A DNA stretch of 40,942 nucleotides, from the NCBI GenBank assembly GCA_026003235.1, contig BPGW01000010.1, positions 1 through 40,942 of the forward strand. Reading direction: 5' to 3'. This document shows positions 11,704 through 20,116 of this stretch, in pieces. Under the pieces are notes generated by a model. That model ran no database searches, was not told where the DNA came from, and was given only the letters and a program-made list of their open reading frames with translations. Origin of the DNA: Bacteroidia bacterium (GTDB lineage Bacteria; Bacteroidota; Bacteroidia; SpSt-205). Numbering within the stretch: the stretch's first letter is position 1; each line of letters begins with the position of its first letter. The translations under genes were made by a program, and so were the position numbers.

Positions 11704-12287
11704 TAGGCAGTTTGCTTGGGGGATACCTGTTGGGGTCGCTGGTGCCAGGGCTATGGCTGGCTCGGTTGCGAGGCATAGACATTCGTCGGGCCGGCAGCGG
11801 TAACATCGGCAGCACCAATGTGTATCGGGTAATGGGCCTATGGGCAGGGCTCGTAGTGCAAGGGGTGGACATCGGGAAAGCCACCTTGGCGGTCTTCCTC
11901 GCGCAAGAAATGGGTCTGGAGCGATGGGGGCAGTATCTGACGGCTACCGCTGCCGTGGTGGGGCACATCTGGCCCATTTGGGCGGGCTTCCAAGGAGGGA
12001 AAGGTATCAATACCCTGCTCGGAGGCATGGTCCTGATCGAGCCCCTCAGCGCCCTCGCCGCAGTAGGAACCTTTCTCGTCACGCTGTCCTTGACGCAGAT
12101 TGTCTCCGCCAGTTCGCTGACGGCCGTGGGGAGCTTCTTGCTCTGGCATGGGCTTGTAGGGGAAGGAGACGGCGTAGGGTATCTTTTTGGCGTGCTCTGG
12201 TGGGGGCTGGTTCTTTATACGCACCGCGCCAACTTAGCTCGGCTACGCGCGGGCACCGAACCCCGCGTAGGGGGTCAAAAATCCTAA
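11694..12287 (+). CDS. plsY: Acyl-phosphate:glycerol-3-phosphate acyltransferase PlsY
   Basis: 197 residues, the usual PlsY size, with several hydrophobic membrane segments. It transfers the acyl group from acyl-phosphate to glycerol-3-phosphate, the first step of phospholipid synthesis in the cytoplasmic membrane. The conserved loops are present: RRAGSGNIGSTNVYR (about residues 33-47) and GFQGGKGINTLLGG (about 101-114). The Met at 11694 is preferred over an in-frame ATG at 11652 because it starts directly with the first membrane segment (MEVIGSLLGGYLLGS) and gives the familiar short overlap with the preceding stop. Confidence 0.93.
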   Translation: MEVIGSLLGGYLLGSLVPGLWLARLRGIDIRRAGSGNIGSTNVYRVMGLWAGLVVQGVDIGKATLAVFLAQEMGLERWGQYLTATAAVVGHIWPIWAGFQGGKGINTLLGGMVLIEPLSALAAVGTFLVTLSLTQIVSASSLTAVGSFLLWHGLVGEGDGVGYLFGVLWWGLVLYTHRANLARLRAGTEPRVGGQKS

Positions 12288-12292
12288 TTTTG
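12285..12292 (+). promoter_or_regulatory. -7 promoter element TAATTTTG
   Basis: Exact TAnnTTTG match three bases before the ATG at 12296, so the nucleotidyltransferase and its downstream partners may be transcribed separately from the preceding genes. Confidence 0.55.
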
Positions 12293-12295
12293 TGC

Positions 12296-13288
12296 ATGCG
12301 TCTCATCATTCCCATGGCGGGGGAAGGCAAACGGCTTCGTCCGCATACCTTCACCACCCCTAAGCCCCTTTTCCCCCTCCTGGGCAAGCCTGTATTGGCC
12401 TGGCTCATTGAAGAAGTCCATCGGGCCTTGCCCGAAGCGGTGGAAGAAATGGTTTTTGTGGTGCGGGACCTCAAAGAAGAGACGCGGCACTTTCTCAGGC
12501 AGCTGGCCGCGCAATGGGGCGCAGAAGCCCATTTCTGCGAACAGCAAGAGCCTCTCGGTACCGCCCATGCCTTGTATCAAGCTCGCCACCACCTGAAAGG
12601 CCCCTGCGTGATTCTTTTTGCCGATACGATCTTCCGGGCTTCTATCCAGGTGCCTGACGATGCAGAAGGGGCCCTTTGGGTGCATCGGGTTGAAGACCCT
12701 CGCAGCTATGGGGTGGTAGAACTCTCGCCGGAAGGGTTCATCACGCGCCTAATTGAAAAACCAGAAGTACCTCCCTCGGACCTGGCCATCATCGGGGTGT
12801 ATTTTCTGCGTCAGGCCGAGAAGCTTCTGCCGGCTATTGAGCGTCTTTTTGAGGAAGGTATTCGTTCCAAGGGGGAGTACCAACTTACCGATGCCCTGCA
12901 GTGGCTGTGCGAACAAGGGGTTCGGTTGAGGGCGTTGCCGGTGGAGGAGTGGCTGGATTGTGGGAGCAAGGGGTTGATTTTGCAGGCGCAGGCTCGGCTG
13001 TTGGACTGGGGCGGCGTTCAGTCCTCGGTTCCGGCGCTGACCGGGGTCATGGTCATTCCGCCGGTGTATGTGGCGGAGGGCGCTATCGTCTCAGAAAGCG
13101 TGATCGGTCCCTATACCGTCGTGGAAGCCGGCGCGCGGGTCTATCGCAGTGTCCTTAGCCATAGCCTTTGCCGAACCGGAGCGGTGGTGGAGTATTCTAC
13201 GCTGCGCGATTCGCTTATCGGGGCCCACGCCGAATGTCGGCATGCCGTAGGCACCGTAGACTTGGGCGACTATAGCCGGTATGGGTAA
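12296..13288 (+). CDS. Sugar-phosphate nucleotidyltransferase with left-handed beta-helix tail
   Basis: 330 residues. The N-terminal Rossmann-like domain starts MRLIIPMAGEGKRLRPHT followed by TPKPLFPLLGKPV, the nucleotide-binding signature of RmlA/GlmU/GDP-mannose pyrophosphorylase enzymes. The glucose-1-phosphate type site continues with GTAHAL, DTIF, SYGVVEL and EKPEVPPSDLAIIGVY. From about residue 240 the sequence shows hexapeptide-repeat character (VYVAEGAIVSESVIGPYTVVEAGA). It activates a sugar-1-phosphate with an NTP; the sugar and base cannot be determined. The same gene followed by a TPR and a DUF4292 gene is a common arrangement in Bacteroidota. Overlaps the next gene by 8 bp. Confidence 0.87.
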   Translation: MRLIIPMAGEGKRLRPHTFTTPKPLFPLLGKPVLAWLIEEVHRALPEAVEEMVFVVRDLKEETRHFLRQLAAQWGAEAHFCEQQEPLGTAHALYQARHHLKGPCVILFADTIFRASIQVPDDAEGALWVHRVEDPRSYGVVELSPEGFITRLIEKPEVPPSDLAIIGVYFLRQAEKLLPAIERLFEEGIRSKGEYQLTDALQWLCEQGVRLRALPVEEWLDCGSKGLILQAQARLLDWGGVQSSVPALTGVMVIPPVYVAEGAIVSESVIGPYTVVEAGARVYRSVLSHSLCRTGAVVEYSTLRDSLIGAHAECRHAVGTVDLGDYSRYG

Positions 13289-14939
13289 GGTCGGGCTGGT
13301 TTTCGGGCTATTGGCCGTTCTTCTTGCCCAGAAGCGGCCCCTCAAGAAGAACCCTTCATCCGGGCCGGCCCGGGATACAGCTGGTTGGCGCGCTGCGGCT
13401 CCGCCGTTCGTACGGGCTGTGGGGCTTTTCACGCAGGGCCTTTATGAGGAGTCCGCAGAATATTTCTCTCGGGCGGCTGAACTGGCCCCCAATAGCCCAG
13501 CCATTCACCACTACCTGGCTCGGCTGGCGTACCATCAGGGCGACTACATTCGCATGCTGACCCACGCCGAAAAGGCCTACCGAGAAGACCCCAATAGCCT
13601 CTGGGTAGCCCTGGGGTATGTAGCTGCCCTGGAGCTGAATAATCAAGCAGCGCAGGCGCTGACGGTGCTGGATAGATTGAGCCAGGCTTTTCCGACCGAG
13701 TCGGAAGTGGCTTGGCGGCTGGCTGAAGCGTATCGCCGGCTGGGGAAGTGGGAAAAGGCCGATGCGTGGTACCGGCGCCTTCAACATCTGGGTGGCAGCT
13801 ACGAGGAAGTGATACGGGCCCGGGTGCAGATGTGGATAGAGGCAGGCGAGCTTGGGCGTGCCCTCGCTATCGTGGATTCCGCGCTGGCCGTGTGGCCTTC
13901 CCACGAAGTGTACTGGGAGCTCCAGGCCCGCCTTCACGAACTGGGACGAAATTTTCCTGCCCTCATCCGCACGGTGCAGCGGCTGCTGGACCTGGACCCC
14001 GCCAACTCCACCGCTTGGGCTATCGTGCTGGCGTACCCAGAACTCTTTGAGGAGACATGGGGAGACGAAGGGTGGGAGCGCTACCTAAACTCTTACCTCG
14101 TGCCCGCCGAAGTCAAATACGCCCTTCTGCGGCAGGTGGATTTCTTGGAAGAGGAGGACTATTATGCCACGCTGCGCACGCTTCTACAGCAGGCTCCCAC
14201 CGCAGAAGGATGGAACTTGTATGCGCGCTACTGGAGCGCTCGGGGCGCTTGGGATAGCGCAGCCTGGGGCTGGAAACAGGCCCTGTTGGAAGACTCGCTC
14301 AAGCTCAGTGGGTATGCCCCCTACTTGTATGCGTTATGGCGGTTAGGAGGGGGTGACTCGCTGGCCAGGGAGGTGGAACGCGCCCTGGATGCCTACCCCG
14401 GCCAGGGATTCTTGCTCCTGTGGCAAGGGGTCTCGCTGGCTCAACGCAAAGCCTGGAAGGAAGCCTTAGGGGCCTTTAGGCGAGGGTGGCCCCTCCTGCC
14501 AAAGCCCGCCGATACCGCTTTGATGCAGGTGGCGCTCTACTACCAGGCCTGCGCAGAAGCGGCTTCCGGTGCGCTGGCCGCCTCCACGGCAGAACAGCTG
14601 GAAAAACTGTTTCACCCTTCTGTGGGTAAGGCGCTTCTCACGGTGATGAGCCTCCGGCATGGGCTACCTGAGGGAGTGGTAAATGCCCCCCTTCCTTCTG
14701 AGGTTCCCTCGCCTTATCGGGAGTGGATACACATGTGGGTGGCGCTCCGAGCGCAGCGCCCAGAAGAAGCCCGTCGGGCGGCTTCGGTGGCCGATACCGC
14801 TGCGGTTTTACCGCTGGAGATGTGGGAAGACATTTTTACGCGTTTGGGGCCCTCTCTGCTGGGGGCTGCCTACCATCGGTGGCGAGCCCGTGCCGAAAAA
14901 CAATATCCCTTAGCCAGCCTATGGCGTTCTCTACCCTGA
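13281..14939 (+). CDS. Exported TPR-repeat protein
   Basis: 552 residues. A signal peptide (GLVFGLLAVLLAQ, ending at about residue 17) is followed by a basic linker and then helical tetratricopeptide-like repeats through most of the protein (for example GLYEESAEYFSRAAELAPNS and YRRLGKWEKADAWYRR). It is likely periplasmic or outer-membrane associated. The family position upstream of a DUF4292 lipoprotein suggests a role in envelope assembly, but the function is not known to me. ATG 13281 overlaps the preceding stop by 8 bp; the 3' end overlaps the next gene by 19 bp. Confidence 0.85.
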   Translation: MGKVGLVFGLLAVLLAQKRPLKKNPSSGPARDTAGWRAAAPPFVRAVGLFTQGLYEESAEYFSRAAELAPNSPAIHHYLARLAYHQGDYIRMLTHAEKAYREDPNSLWVALGYVAALELNNQAAQALTVLDRLSQAFPTESEVAWRLAEAYRRLGKWEKADAWYRRLQHLGGSYEEVIRARVQMWIEAGELGRALAIVDSALAVWPSHEVYWELQARLHELGRNFPALIRTVQRLLDLDPANSTAWAIVLAYPELFEETWGDEGWERYLNSYLVPAEVKYALLRQVDFLEEEDYYATLRTLLQQAPTAEGWNLYARYWSARGAWDSAAWGWKQALLEDSLKLSGYAPYLYALWRLGGGDSLAREVERALDAYPGQGFLLLWQGVSLAQRKAWKEALGAFRRGWPLLPKPADTALMQVALYYQACAEAASGALAASTAEQLEKLFHPSVGKALLTVMSLRHGLPEGVVNAPLPSEVPSPYREWIHMWVALRAQRPEEARRAASVADTAAVLPLEMWEDIFTRLGPSLLGAAYHRWRARAEKQYPLASLWRSLP

Positions 14940-15688
14940 GGGGACGATTTGTACTTGTAGCCGCCAGCGCGTTTCTGTGGACGGCTTGCCCGCGTAAAAT
15001 CGCCCGCCGTTCACCTTCGGAAGCCCCTTCTACCGCCAGCGCAGTCATTCAGCAGCTGCAGGCTGCGACCCCCGCGTTCTACGCAGTGAGGCTTCGCTAC
15101 CAGGCCGTGTACGAGGCGGATAACCGTCAGAACTTCCAGCTTCGGGTGCATGCGCAGGGCGACTCGCTCTTGTGGGCTTCGGCGGGGCTGATGGGCTTTG
15201 AGGGGGCTCGCTTGCTGGCCCGAAAAGACAGCGCCTTCGTGCTGAATCGCCTCGCCCGCGAATACTACAGCGGCCCGTTGGATAGCTTGCGTGCGCTTTT
15301 TCCTGCGGTGGACTTAGCTGACCTGGTGGCCCTTCTGACCGCCTCGTGGCCGCCAGGATTTTCAGCTTTTTCCTGGTCTTGGGATGGGGCTACCCGTACC
15401 CTGTCTACCCGCCACCCCTATCCGCTGGAGGGGGTGGTGAGCGCAGAACCCCCTTTGCGTCTGATGCAGTGGCGCCTTTCTACCCCCCAAGGGCCTCTCA
15501 CCCTTACTTACGAGTGGCAGCCGGCCGGCGACGCTCCTCGGCTCAGCCAGCTCCTGCTTGAGTGGCCCGATGATCGGCGCCTTCGCCTCCTGGTCAAAGA
15601 AGCCACCTTCAACCCCACCGACCTGGCCTTTCCCTTCAACGTGCCTGAGGGCTATACCTACAAGCCGCTTTCAGCGTTTTTCCGATGA
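14921..15688 (+). CDS. DUF4292-type lipoprotein (LolB-like fold inferred)
   Basis: 255 residues starting at the internal ATG 14921, which gives a lipoprotein signal (FVLVAASAFLWTACPRK, lipobox Cys near residue 23). The longer frame from 14723 is the shadow of the TPR gene. The body (QAVYEADNRQNFQLRVHAQGDSLLWASAGLMG, shown here in two parts: QAVYEADNRQNFQLRV and DSLLWASAGLMG) and the terminal region NPTDLAFPFNVPEGY match what I know of the Bacteroidota DUF4292 family, a predicted LolB/LppX-like lipid-handling fold in the outer membrane. The family call is from memory of its pattern and gene order. ATGA overlap with mqnD. Confidence 0.75.
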   Translation: MAFSTLRGRFVLVAASAFLWTACPRKIARRSPSEAPSTASAVIQQLQAATPAFYAVRLRYQAVYEADNRQNFQLRVHAQGDSLLWASAGLMGFEGARLLARKDSAFVLNRLAREYYSGPLDSLRALFPAVDLADLVALLTASWPPGFSAFSWSWDGATRTLSTRHPYPLEGVVSAEPPLRLMQWRLSTPQGPLTLTYEWQPAGDAPRLSQLLLEWPDDRRLRLLVKEATFNPTDLAFPFNVPEGYTYKPLSAFFR

Positions 15689-16497
15689 GCCGAACTCTCT
15701 CTGTAGGAATAAGCCCCTGCCCTAACGACACCTTTGTGTGGGGAGCTCTGGCCTTGGGGCAGATCCGGCTGCCTTTCCGCTTAGTGTTCTTTTACGAAGA
15801 CATCCAAGAACTCAATCGCGCCGCGCAAGAAGGACGCTTTGATGTGGTGAAGCTGTCGTTTTTTCAGTACGCCCTCCTGCTGCCGCGAGCGTATCGCCTC
15901 TTGTCTGTAGGTGCAGCCCTCGGGTATGGCGTAGGCCCCCTTCTCGTAGCAAAGTCCCCTCTATCTCCCGACGAACTGCGGCAAGCTCCTATCGGCATTC
16001 CGGGCTTGGGGACCACGGCCTACAGTCTTTTTCGGTTTTATGCCCCCCAAGCCGAAAAGGTCATAGAGCTGCGTTATGACCAGCTCATGCCCGCCGTAGC
16101 TCGGGGGGATCTGCGGGCGGCCGTGATCATTCACGAAGGGCGCTTCACTTATGCGCAGTATGGGCTTATTTGTCTGGAGGACCTTGGTGCCTACTGGACG
16201 CAAAAGACCGGCTATCCTATTCCCTTAGGGGGCCTGGCGGTGAAGAGGACGGTTCCTCGTGGTCCCCTTGAGCGGGCTCTTCGTCGTAGCTTACGGCTGG
16301 CTTGGCAAGGGCGTGTGGCGCAGCTTTCTGCGTTTGTGGCCGCCCATGCCCAGGAGCTGGATCCCGCCGTACAGCAGGCCCACATCCAGCTCTATGTGAA
16401 TAGCTACACCCGTTTCCTCCGAGCCGAAGGATGGGCAGCGGTGCGCTACTACCTCCAGTGGGTCCGACGCCACCGCTCGCTCTTCAAGTTGGCTTAA
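15685..16497 (+). CDS. mqnD: 1,4-dihydroxy-6-naphthoate synthase MqnD
   Basis: 270 residues. MqnD converts cyclic dehypoxanthine futalosine to 1,4-dihydroxy-6-naphthoate in the futalosine route to menaquinone, in the cytoplasm. The N-terminal signature ISPCPNDTFVWGAL is diagnostic, and the periplasmic-binding-protein-like fold is supported by the motifs DVVKLSFFQYALLL, IGIPGLGTTAYSLFRFY and VIIHEGRFTYAQYGL. Its ATG overlaps the stop of the lipoprotein gene (ATGA). No other mqn genes lie in the window. Its presence implies menaquinone made by the futalosine pathway rather than by MenFDHCEB. Confidence 0.95.
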   Translation: MSRTLSVGISPCPNDTFVWGALALGQIRLPFRLVFFYEDIQELNRAAQEGRFDVVKLSFFQYALLLPRAYRLLSVGAALGYGVGPLLVAKSPLSPDELRQAPIGIPGLGTTAYSLFRFYAPQAEKVIELRYDQLMPAVARGDLRAAVIIHEGRFTYAQYGLICLEDLGAYWTQKTGYPIPLGGLAVKRTVPRGPLERALRRSLRLAWQGRVAQLSAFVAAHAQELDPAVQQAHIQLYVNSYTRFLRAEGWAAVRYYLQWVRRHRSLFKLA

Positions 16498-16522
16498 CGG
16501 TGGGGGCCCTTCTTTGTAGGGT

Positions 16523-19294
16523 ATGCCGCGTTGTTGGGGTGGGGCTTTTTTGCTTCTTCTTTTAGCAGGCATAACGGAGGCCCAGGTAAGCGCGTTTCGG
16601 CGGTACCGAGTACGGGTGTGGGACGCATCTACGCAGGAGGCACTGGCAGGCGCGTCTGTGGTGGTGCTCGGTGCAGGGGGGGCAGGTGCGCTCACCGATA
16701 CGCTGGGCGTGGCCGAGCTGAGTTTGCCGGTCAGCTCGGATACCCTTTGGTTGGAGGTGCGGTATGTGGGCTACCTGCCGGTGCGCTTGCCCATCACAGC
16801 CCGTTCGCCTCTCTTTCTGGAGGTCAAGATGCAAGGCGAAGGGGTTATGCAGGAGACGATCGTTGTCACGGCTCGGCAAGAGACACGGACGGAGGTAGCG
16901 CTTCTGGCGGCGCTGCAGCAGATGCCGCAAATTGCAACGGGCCTTTCGGCTCAGACAATCCAGCGTACTCCAGACCGATCCGCCTCGGCGGTGCTGAGTC
17001 GCATCACCGGTGTGTCGCTGCAAGATGGCCGCTTCCTGGTGGTGAGGGGCATGAGTGAACGATACAACCCCGTGCTGTTGAACCGGCTGCCAGCTCCCGC
17101 TACGGAACCGGACAGCCGAGGTTTCGATCTGGAGATATTGCCGGCGGGACTGATAGACCAGGTTCGGGTGTATAAGACCCCTGCGCCTTACCAGTCGGCT
17201 GACTTTGGCGGGGGCATCGTGGAAATCCTGACTCGGCGCAGCACGGAAAAGCCCACGCTCCACCTTCAGCTGCGTAGCGCTTACCTGCAAGGAACCACCT
17301 TTCGGCCAGGGCTGGCTAATGTGCGCTTTCCCTCAGACTGGTGGGGCGGAGGGGTAGCAGAACGGGCCCTACCAGCCGGTTTCCCGCAGGATTTGTCCGC
17401 CTTGTCGGGCGCTCAGACGCAGCTATGGGCGCAAACCCTCCCGAATACTTTCCGAGTGCAGCGCCTGCCATCCGTGATGCCCGCTACGCAACTTTCTCTC
17501 ACCTACGGCACGCCTTTAGGCAAAAAACTCTGGGTCCTCACGGGCGGCTCTTACAGCCGCAGTTTCCAGACTCTTACGGTTGAGCGCAATCGGTATGAGG
17601 TGCGGGTTCTGGCCCCTGGAGCCAATCCCAAGCTCTTCGCTTACAACGACTACCAGACCACGCAGTACACCCGGGCCTTCGGCTTTGCGAACCTTGCTTG
17701 GGTGCCCTCCGCAGCCCATCAGGTAGAGCTCAACACCTTTATAGCCCGCCTTGTGGAGGATGAAACCATCCTACGCGAAGGCTTTTCCCTCTACCAGCGT
17801 GGGGCTGATGTGCCCTTCCGCAACTACAGCATGCAGTACCTGGCTCGTACCCTGGGTTCGCTTCAGCTGGGGGGCGTGCATAAGCTCAGCGAGAAGCATT
17901 CTTTCCGGTGGGATATCGGGGGCACTGCAACGCTTCGCGACGAGCCCGACTTCCGACGGGTGCGCACGGTGAAAGAGCCAGGCGACTCGGTGTATCGCAT
18001 TATCACGCCGCCGGGCCCGACTACGTTTGACGCTGCGCGGTTTTACAGCACCCTTCGGCAGTATGGGGTGGCAGGCCAGGTTTCTTGGCTCACCCAGTGG
18101 AACGGCACCAAGCTTGTCGCGGGTCTGCACGCCGAAGCCCTCACCCGTACCTTTGAAGCTCGCTGGTTCTCCTACACCATTCCTTCTACCGCTTCGCCGG
18201 CTTTTGTGCTGGAGTGGACGGCCCTGCCTATTGAAAAGGCCTTCTCAAAAGAGTACCTCTCTGTGCTGCGTTTGCGAGAGGGCACCAATCCCACCGATAA
18301 GTATGAGGCGCAGCAGTATGGGGCGGCGGCTTTCCTCTCTGGCGAGCGTCAGTGGGGCCGCCTTGCCTTGGCTCTGGGCCTGCGTTACGAATACACCCAG
18401 CAGGTGTTGACTTCCGCCACAGCCGTGGGGCCCTTGGCGGTGCGAACGCCCTTTCCGCTCTTCATGCCTTTTTTGCAAGCAGGGTATACCCTCTCGGCTC
18501 GGGAGCGCCTTCGCTTGGCTTATAGCCGTAGCCTGAATCGTCCTGCCTTGCGAGAGATAGCGCCCTTCCTGTACTACAACTTTGCGCTGGAAGTCCAGCA
18601 GGCTGGCAATCCCGCCCTTCGTCCTGCCAGCCTCCATCATCTGGACCTGCGGTATGAGCTTAGCCCTTCTTTGGATCAGCTTGTGGCGGTAGGAGCCTTC
18701 TACAAACGGATTGAGAACCCCATTGAGACCTACATTTTACGCGGGGCAGACCAGCCTACCGTGCGCTTTGGAAACGCCCCTCGGGCTGACCTTCTTGGCT
18801 TGGAAGCCGAGGCTCGCCTTCGGCTGACTCGCCATCTCCAGGGTATCTTCAATGCCGCCTACATCTGGAGCCAGGTAGATATGGGCTTGGCTGTGTATGG
18901 TAATTCCGGTTCCAATGCCCCCTCCCAAAATCGCTTCCGGCCCTTGCAGGGGCAAGCCCCTTACCTTTTCAACTTCCTACTTCTGTACACTTCGCCGGAT
19001 AGCCGCTGGGAAGTCGCCACGGCAGGCCAGCTTATCGGTCCCCGTCTCTGGTGGGTAGGCGATAACTTCAATCCCAGCGTGTTTGAGATGCCCAGGCCGG
19101 TGTGGGATGCGCACTTGCGCCGTCGTTTGGGCTCCCACTTCTACCTCCAGCTGCAAGTGCGCGATATCCTGAATGCCCCTTTTGTCTACAGGCAAGACTC
19201 CGACTTGAATGGACGCATTACGCGGAGGGAAGACGTGATTTTCCGGTATGTGCGGGGCTCGGAGTGGAGCGTGACTGTGGGCTGGCGGTGGTAA
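16523..19294 (+). CDS. TonB-dependent outer-membrane receptor
   Basis: 923 residues. A signal peptide (WGGAFLLLLLAGITEAQ) is followed by a carboxypeptidase-regulatory-like beta-sandwich (about 25-110, VWDASTQEALAGASVVVLG), then a plug domain (about 120-240, SASAVLSRITGVSLQDGRF, GGGIVEILTR) and a large beta-barrel ending in EWSVTVGWRW, whose terminal aromatic residue fits barrel insertion. It would import a large substrate across the outer membrane with TonB-ExbBD energy; no SusD-like partner is adjacent, so the substrate is unknown and need not be glycan. A weak -7-like sequence (CTTCTTTG, 16509-16516) precedes it. Confidence 0.92.
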   Translation: MPRCWGGAFLLLLLAGITEAQVSAFRRYRVRVWDASTQEALAGASVVVLGAGGAGALTDTLGVAELSLPVSSDTLWLEVRYVGYLPVRLPITARSPLFLEVKMQGEGVMQETIVVTARQETRTEVALLAALQQMPQIATGLSAQTIQRTPDRSASAVLSRITGVSLQDGRFLVVRGMSERYNPVLLNRLPAPATEPDSRGFDLEILPAGLIDQVRVYKTPAPYQSADFGGGIVEILTRRSTEKPTLHLQLRSAYLQGTTFRPGLANVRFPSDWWGGGVAERALPAGFPQDLSALSGAQTQLWAQTLPNTFRVQRLPSVMPATQLSLTYGTPLGKKLWVLTGGSYSRSFQTLTVERNRYEVRVLAPGANPKLFAYNDYQTTQYTRAFGFANLAWVPSAAHQVELNTFIARLVEDETILREGFSLYQRGADVPFRNYSMQYLARTLGSLQLGGVHKLSEKHSFRWDIGGTATLRDEPDFRRVRTVKEPGDSVYRIITPPGPTTFDAARFYSTLRQYGVAGQVSWLTQWNGTKLVAGLHAEALTRTFEARWFSYTIPSTASPAFVLEWTALPIEKAFSKEYLSVLRLREGTNPTDKYEAQQYGAAAFLSGERQWGRLALALGLRYEYTQQVLTSATAVGPLAVRTPFPLFMPFLQAGYTLSARERLRLAYSRSLNRPALREIAPFLYYNFALEVQQAGNPALRPASLHHLDLRYELSPSLDQLVAVGAFYKRIENPIETYILRGADQPTVRFGNAPRADLLGLEAEARLRLTRHLQGIFNAAYIWSQVDMGLAVYGNSGSNAPSQNRFRPLQGQAPYLFNFLLLYTSPDSRWEVATAGQLIGPRLWWVGDNFNPSVFEMPRPVWDAHLRRRLGSHFYLQLQVRDILNAPFVYRQDSDLNGRITRREDVIFRYVRGSEWSVTVGWRW

Positions 19295-19300
19295 AAACGA

Positions 19301-19324
19301 AGAAGGGGGCCTTAGCCCCCTTCT
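19301..19324 (-). terminator. Hairpin terminator between convergent genes
   Basis: Perfect 10-bp stem (AGAAGGGGGC and complement) with a four-base loop, lying exactly between the two convergent stops. Read on the minus strand it is followed by TCGTTTTTAC, a T tract, so it is a good intrinsic terminator for the small exported gene. On the plus strand the T tract is missing, so termination of the receptor gene there is less certain. Confidence 0.75.
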
Positions 19325-19325
19325 G

Positions 19326-19538
19326 TTAGCGGCCGCAGAAGCGGTTCCACTTGTGGCAGCGGCCTCCCCCCCGCCCGAAGTACTGCTGGGCCATTTTGAC
19401 CCGGTAGTTTTTGCCGGGTCCTTTGGGGCCGAGGGTTACGCGCTGCGGTGAGAGGAGAAGGGTTTGTTCTGCGTGCGCTTCGGCTTTGGCCAGCGCCACC
19501 CCCAGAAGGGGGACCAGGACGAACGCTATCTTTTTCAT
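19326..19538 (-). CDS. Small exported basic protein, unrecognised
   Basis: 70 residues. The N-terminus MKKIAFVLVPLLGVALA reads as a signal peptide (cleavage likely near AEA or AHA). The mature part is about 47 residues, Gly-rich, basic and ends in a Cys-containing tail (RCHKWNRFCGR) that could form one disulfide. The terminator immediately after the stop supports a real transcription unit. No family is recognised. No exact TAnnTTTG element is visible before its ATG. Confidence 0.6.
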   Translation of the reverse strand: MKKIAFVLVPLLGVALAKAEAHAEQTLLLSPQRVTLGPKGPGKNYRVKMAQQYFGRGGGRCHKWNRFCGR

Positions 19539-19582
19539 AACACTACATATACGGCCTGGGCTGGGGGTCAGGTTGCAAGGAG

Positions 19583-19590
19583 TACTTTTG
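19583..19590 (+). promoter_or_regulatory. -7 promoter element TACTTTTG of pyrR
   Basis: Exact TAnnTTTG match four bases before the pyrR ATG at 19595. It leaves no room for a transcribed leader. Confidence 0.65.
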
Positions 19591-19594
19591 TGAT

Positions 19595-20116
19595 ATGGAG
19601 CGGGTGGTAGCGGAAGGGGACAGGGTGGGGCTGACCCTGCGTCGTATGGCCTGGCAAATGGCTGAGCAGGGCGAGTCCTTTCTGTTAGTGGGTATTGAAC
19701 CCCGAGGAAGCCTTCTGGCGCGGTGGTTGCATCCCCTCTTTGAAACGATCTTAGAGACTTCTGTAGGTATGGGCACCCTGGATGTGACCCTGTGGCGGGA
19801 TGATCTGCATTATCGCCGCAAGCTGCATATTCCCCGGCCGGCGCATCTGCCTTTTCCTGTGGAGGGTCAGCGCATCTGGCTGGTAGACGATGTCTTGTAC
19901 ACGGGCCGCACGGTACGGGCTGCGCTGGATGCGCTGAGAGAATGGGGGCGCCCTGCTTGGGTGAAGTTGGCAGTCCTGGTGGAAAGGCGGGGCCTGCGGG
20001 AGTTTCCCATCATGCCCGATTGTGTGGGGTTCGTGCTGGATACAGCGCCCCAAGAACGCGTCCAGGTGGTCCTTGAGCCAAAGCCAATCATTCGTCTCCA
20101 GGCGTCCTATGAGTGA
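19595..20116 (+). CDS. pyrR: PyrR-like phosphoribosyltransferase
   Basis: 173 residues, typical PyrR size. The type I phosphoribosyltransferase PRPP loop is clear (IWLVDDVLYTGRTVRAALDAL, given here in part as LVDDVLYTGRTVRAAL), as are the N-terminal ESFLLVGIEPRGSLLA and the C-terminal VQVVLEP. PyrR proteins bind pyrimidine-operon RNA to regulate attenuation, and many also convert uracil plus PRPP to UMP. Here it is first in pyrR-pyrB-miaA, but the promoter element lies only four bases before the ATG and no attenuator is visible. UMP-forming activity or another mode of control is therefore more likely than cis attenuation. Confidence 0.9.
   Translation: MERVVAEGDRVGLTLRRMAWQMAEQGESFLLVGIEPRGSLLARWLHPLFETILETSVGMGTLDVTLWRDDLHYRRKLHIPRPAHLPFPVEGQRIWLVDDVLYTGRTVRAALDALREWGRPAWVKLAVLVERRGLREFPIMPDCVGFVLDTAPQERVQVVLEPKPIIRLQASYE

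Noticed and set aside
16523-19294. SusC/SusD polysaccharide utilisation locus
   Set aside because: No SusD-like lipoprotein or glycoside hydrolase follows the receptor, which is a single-gene unit.
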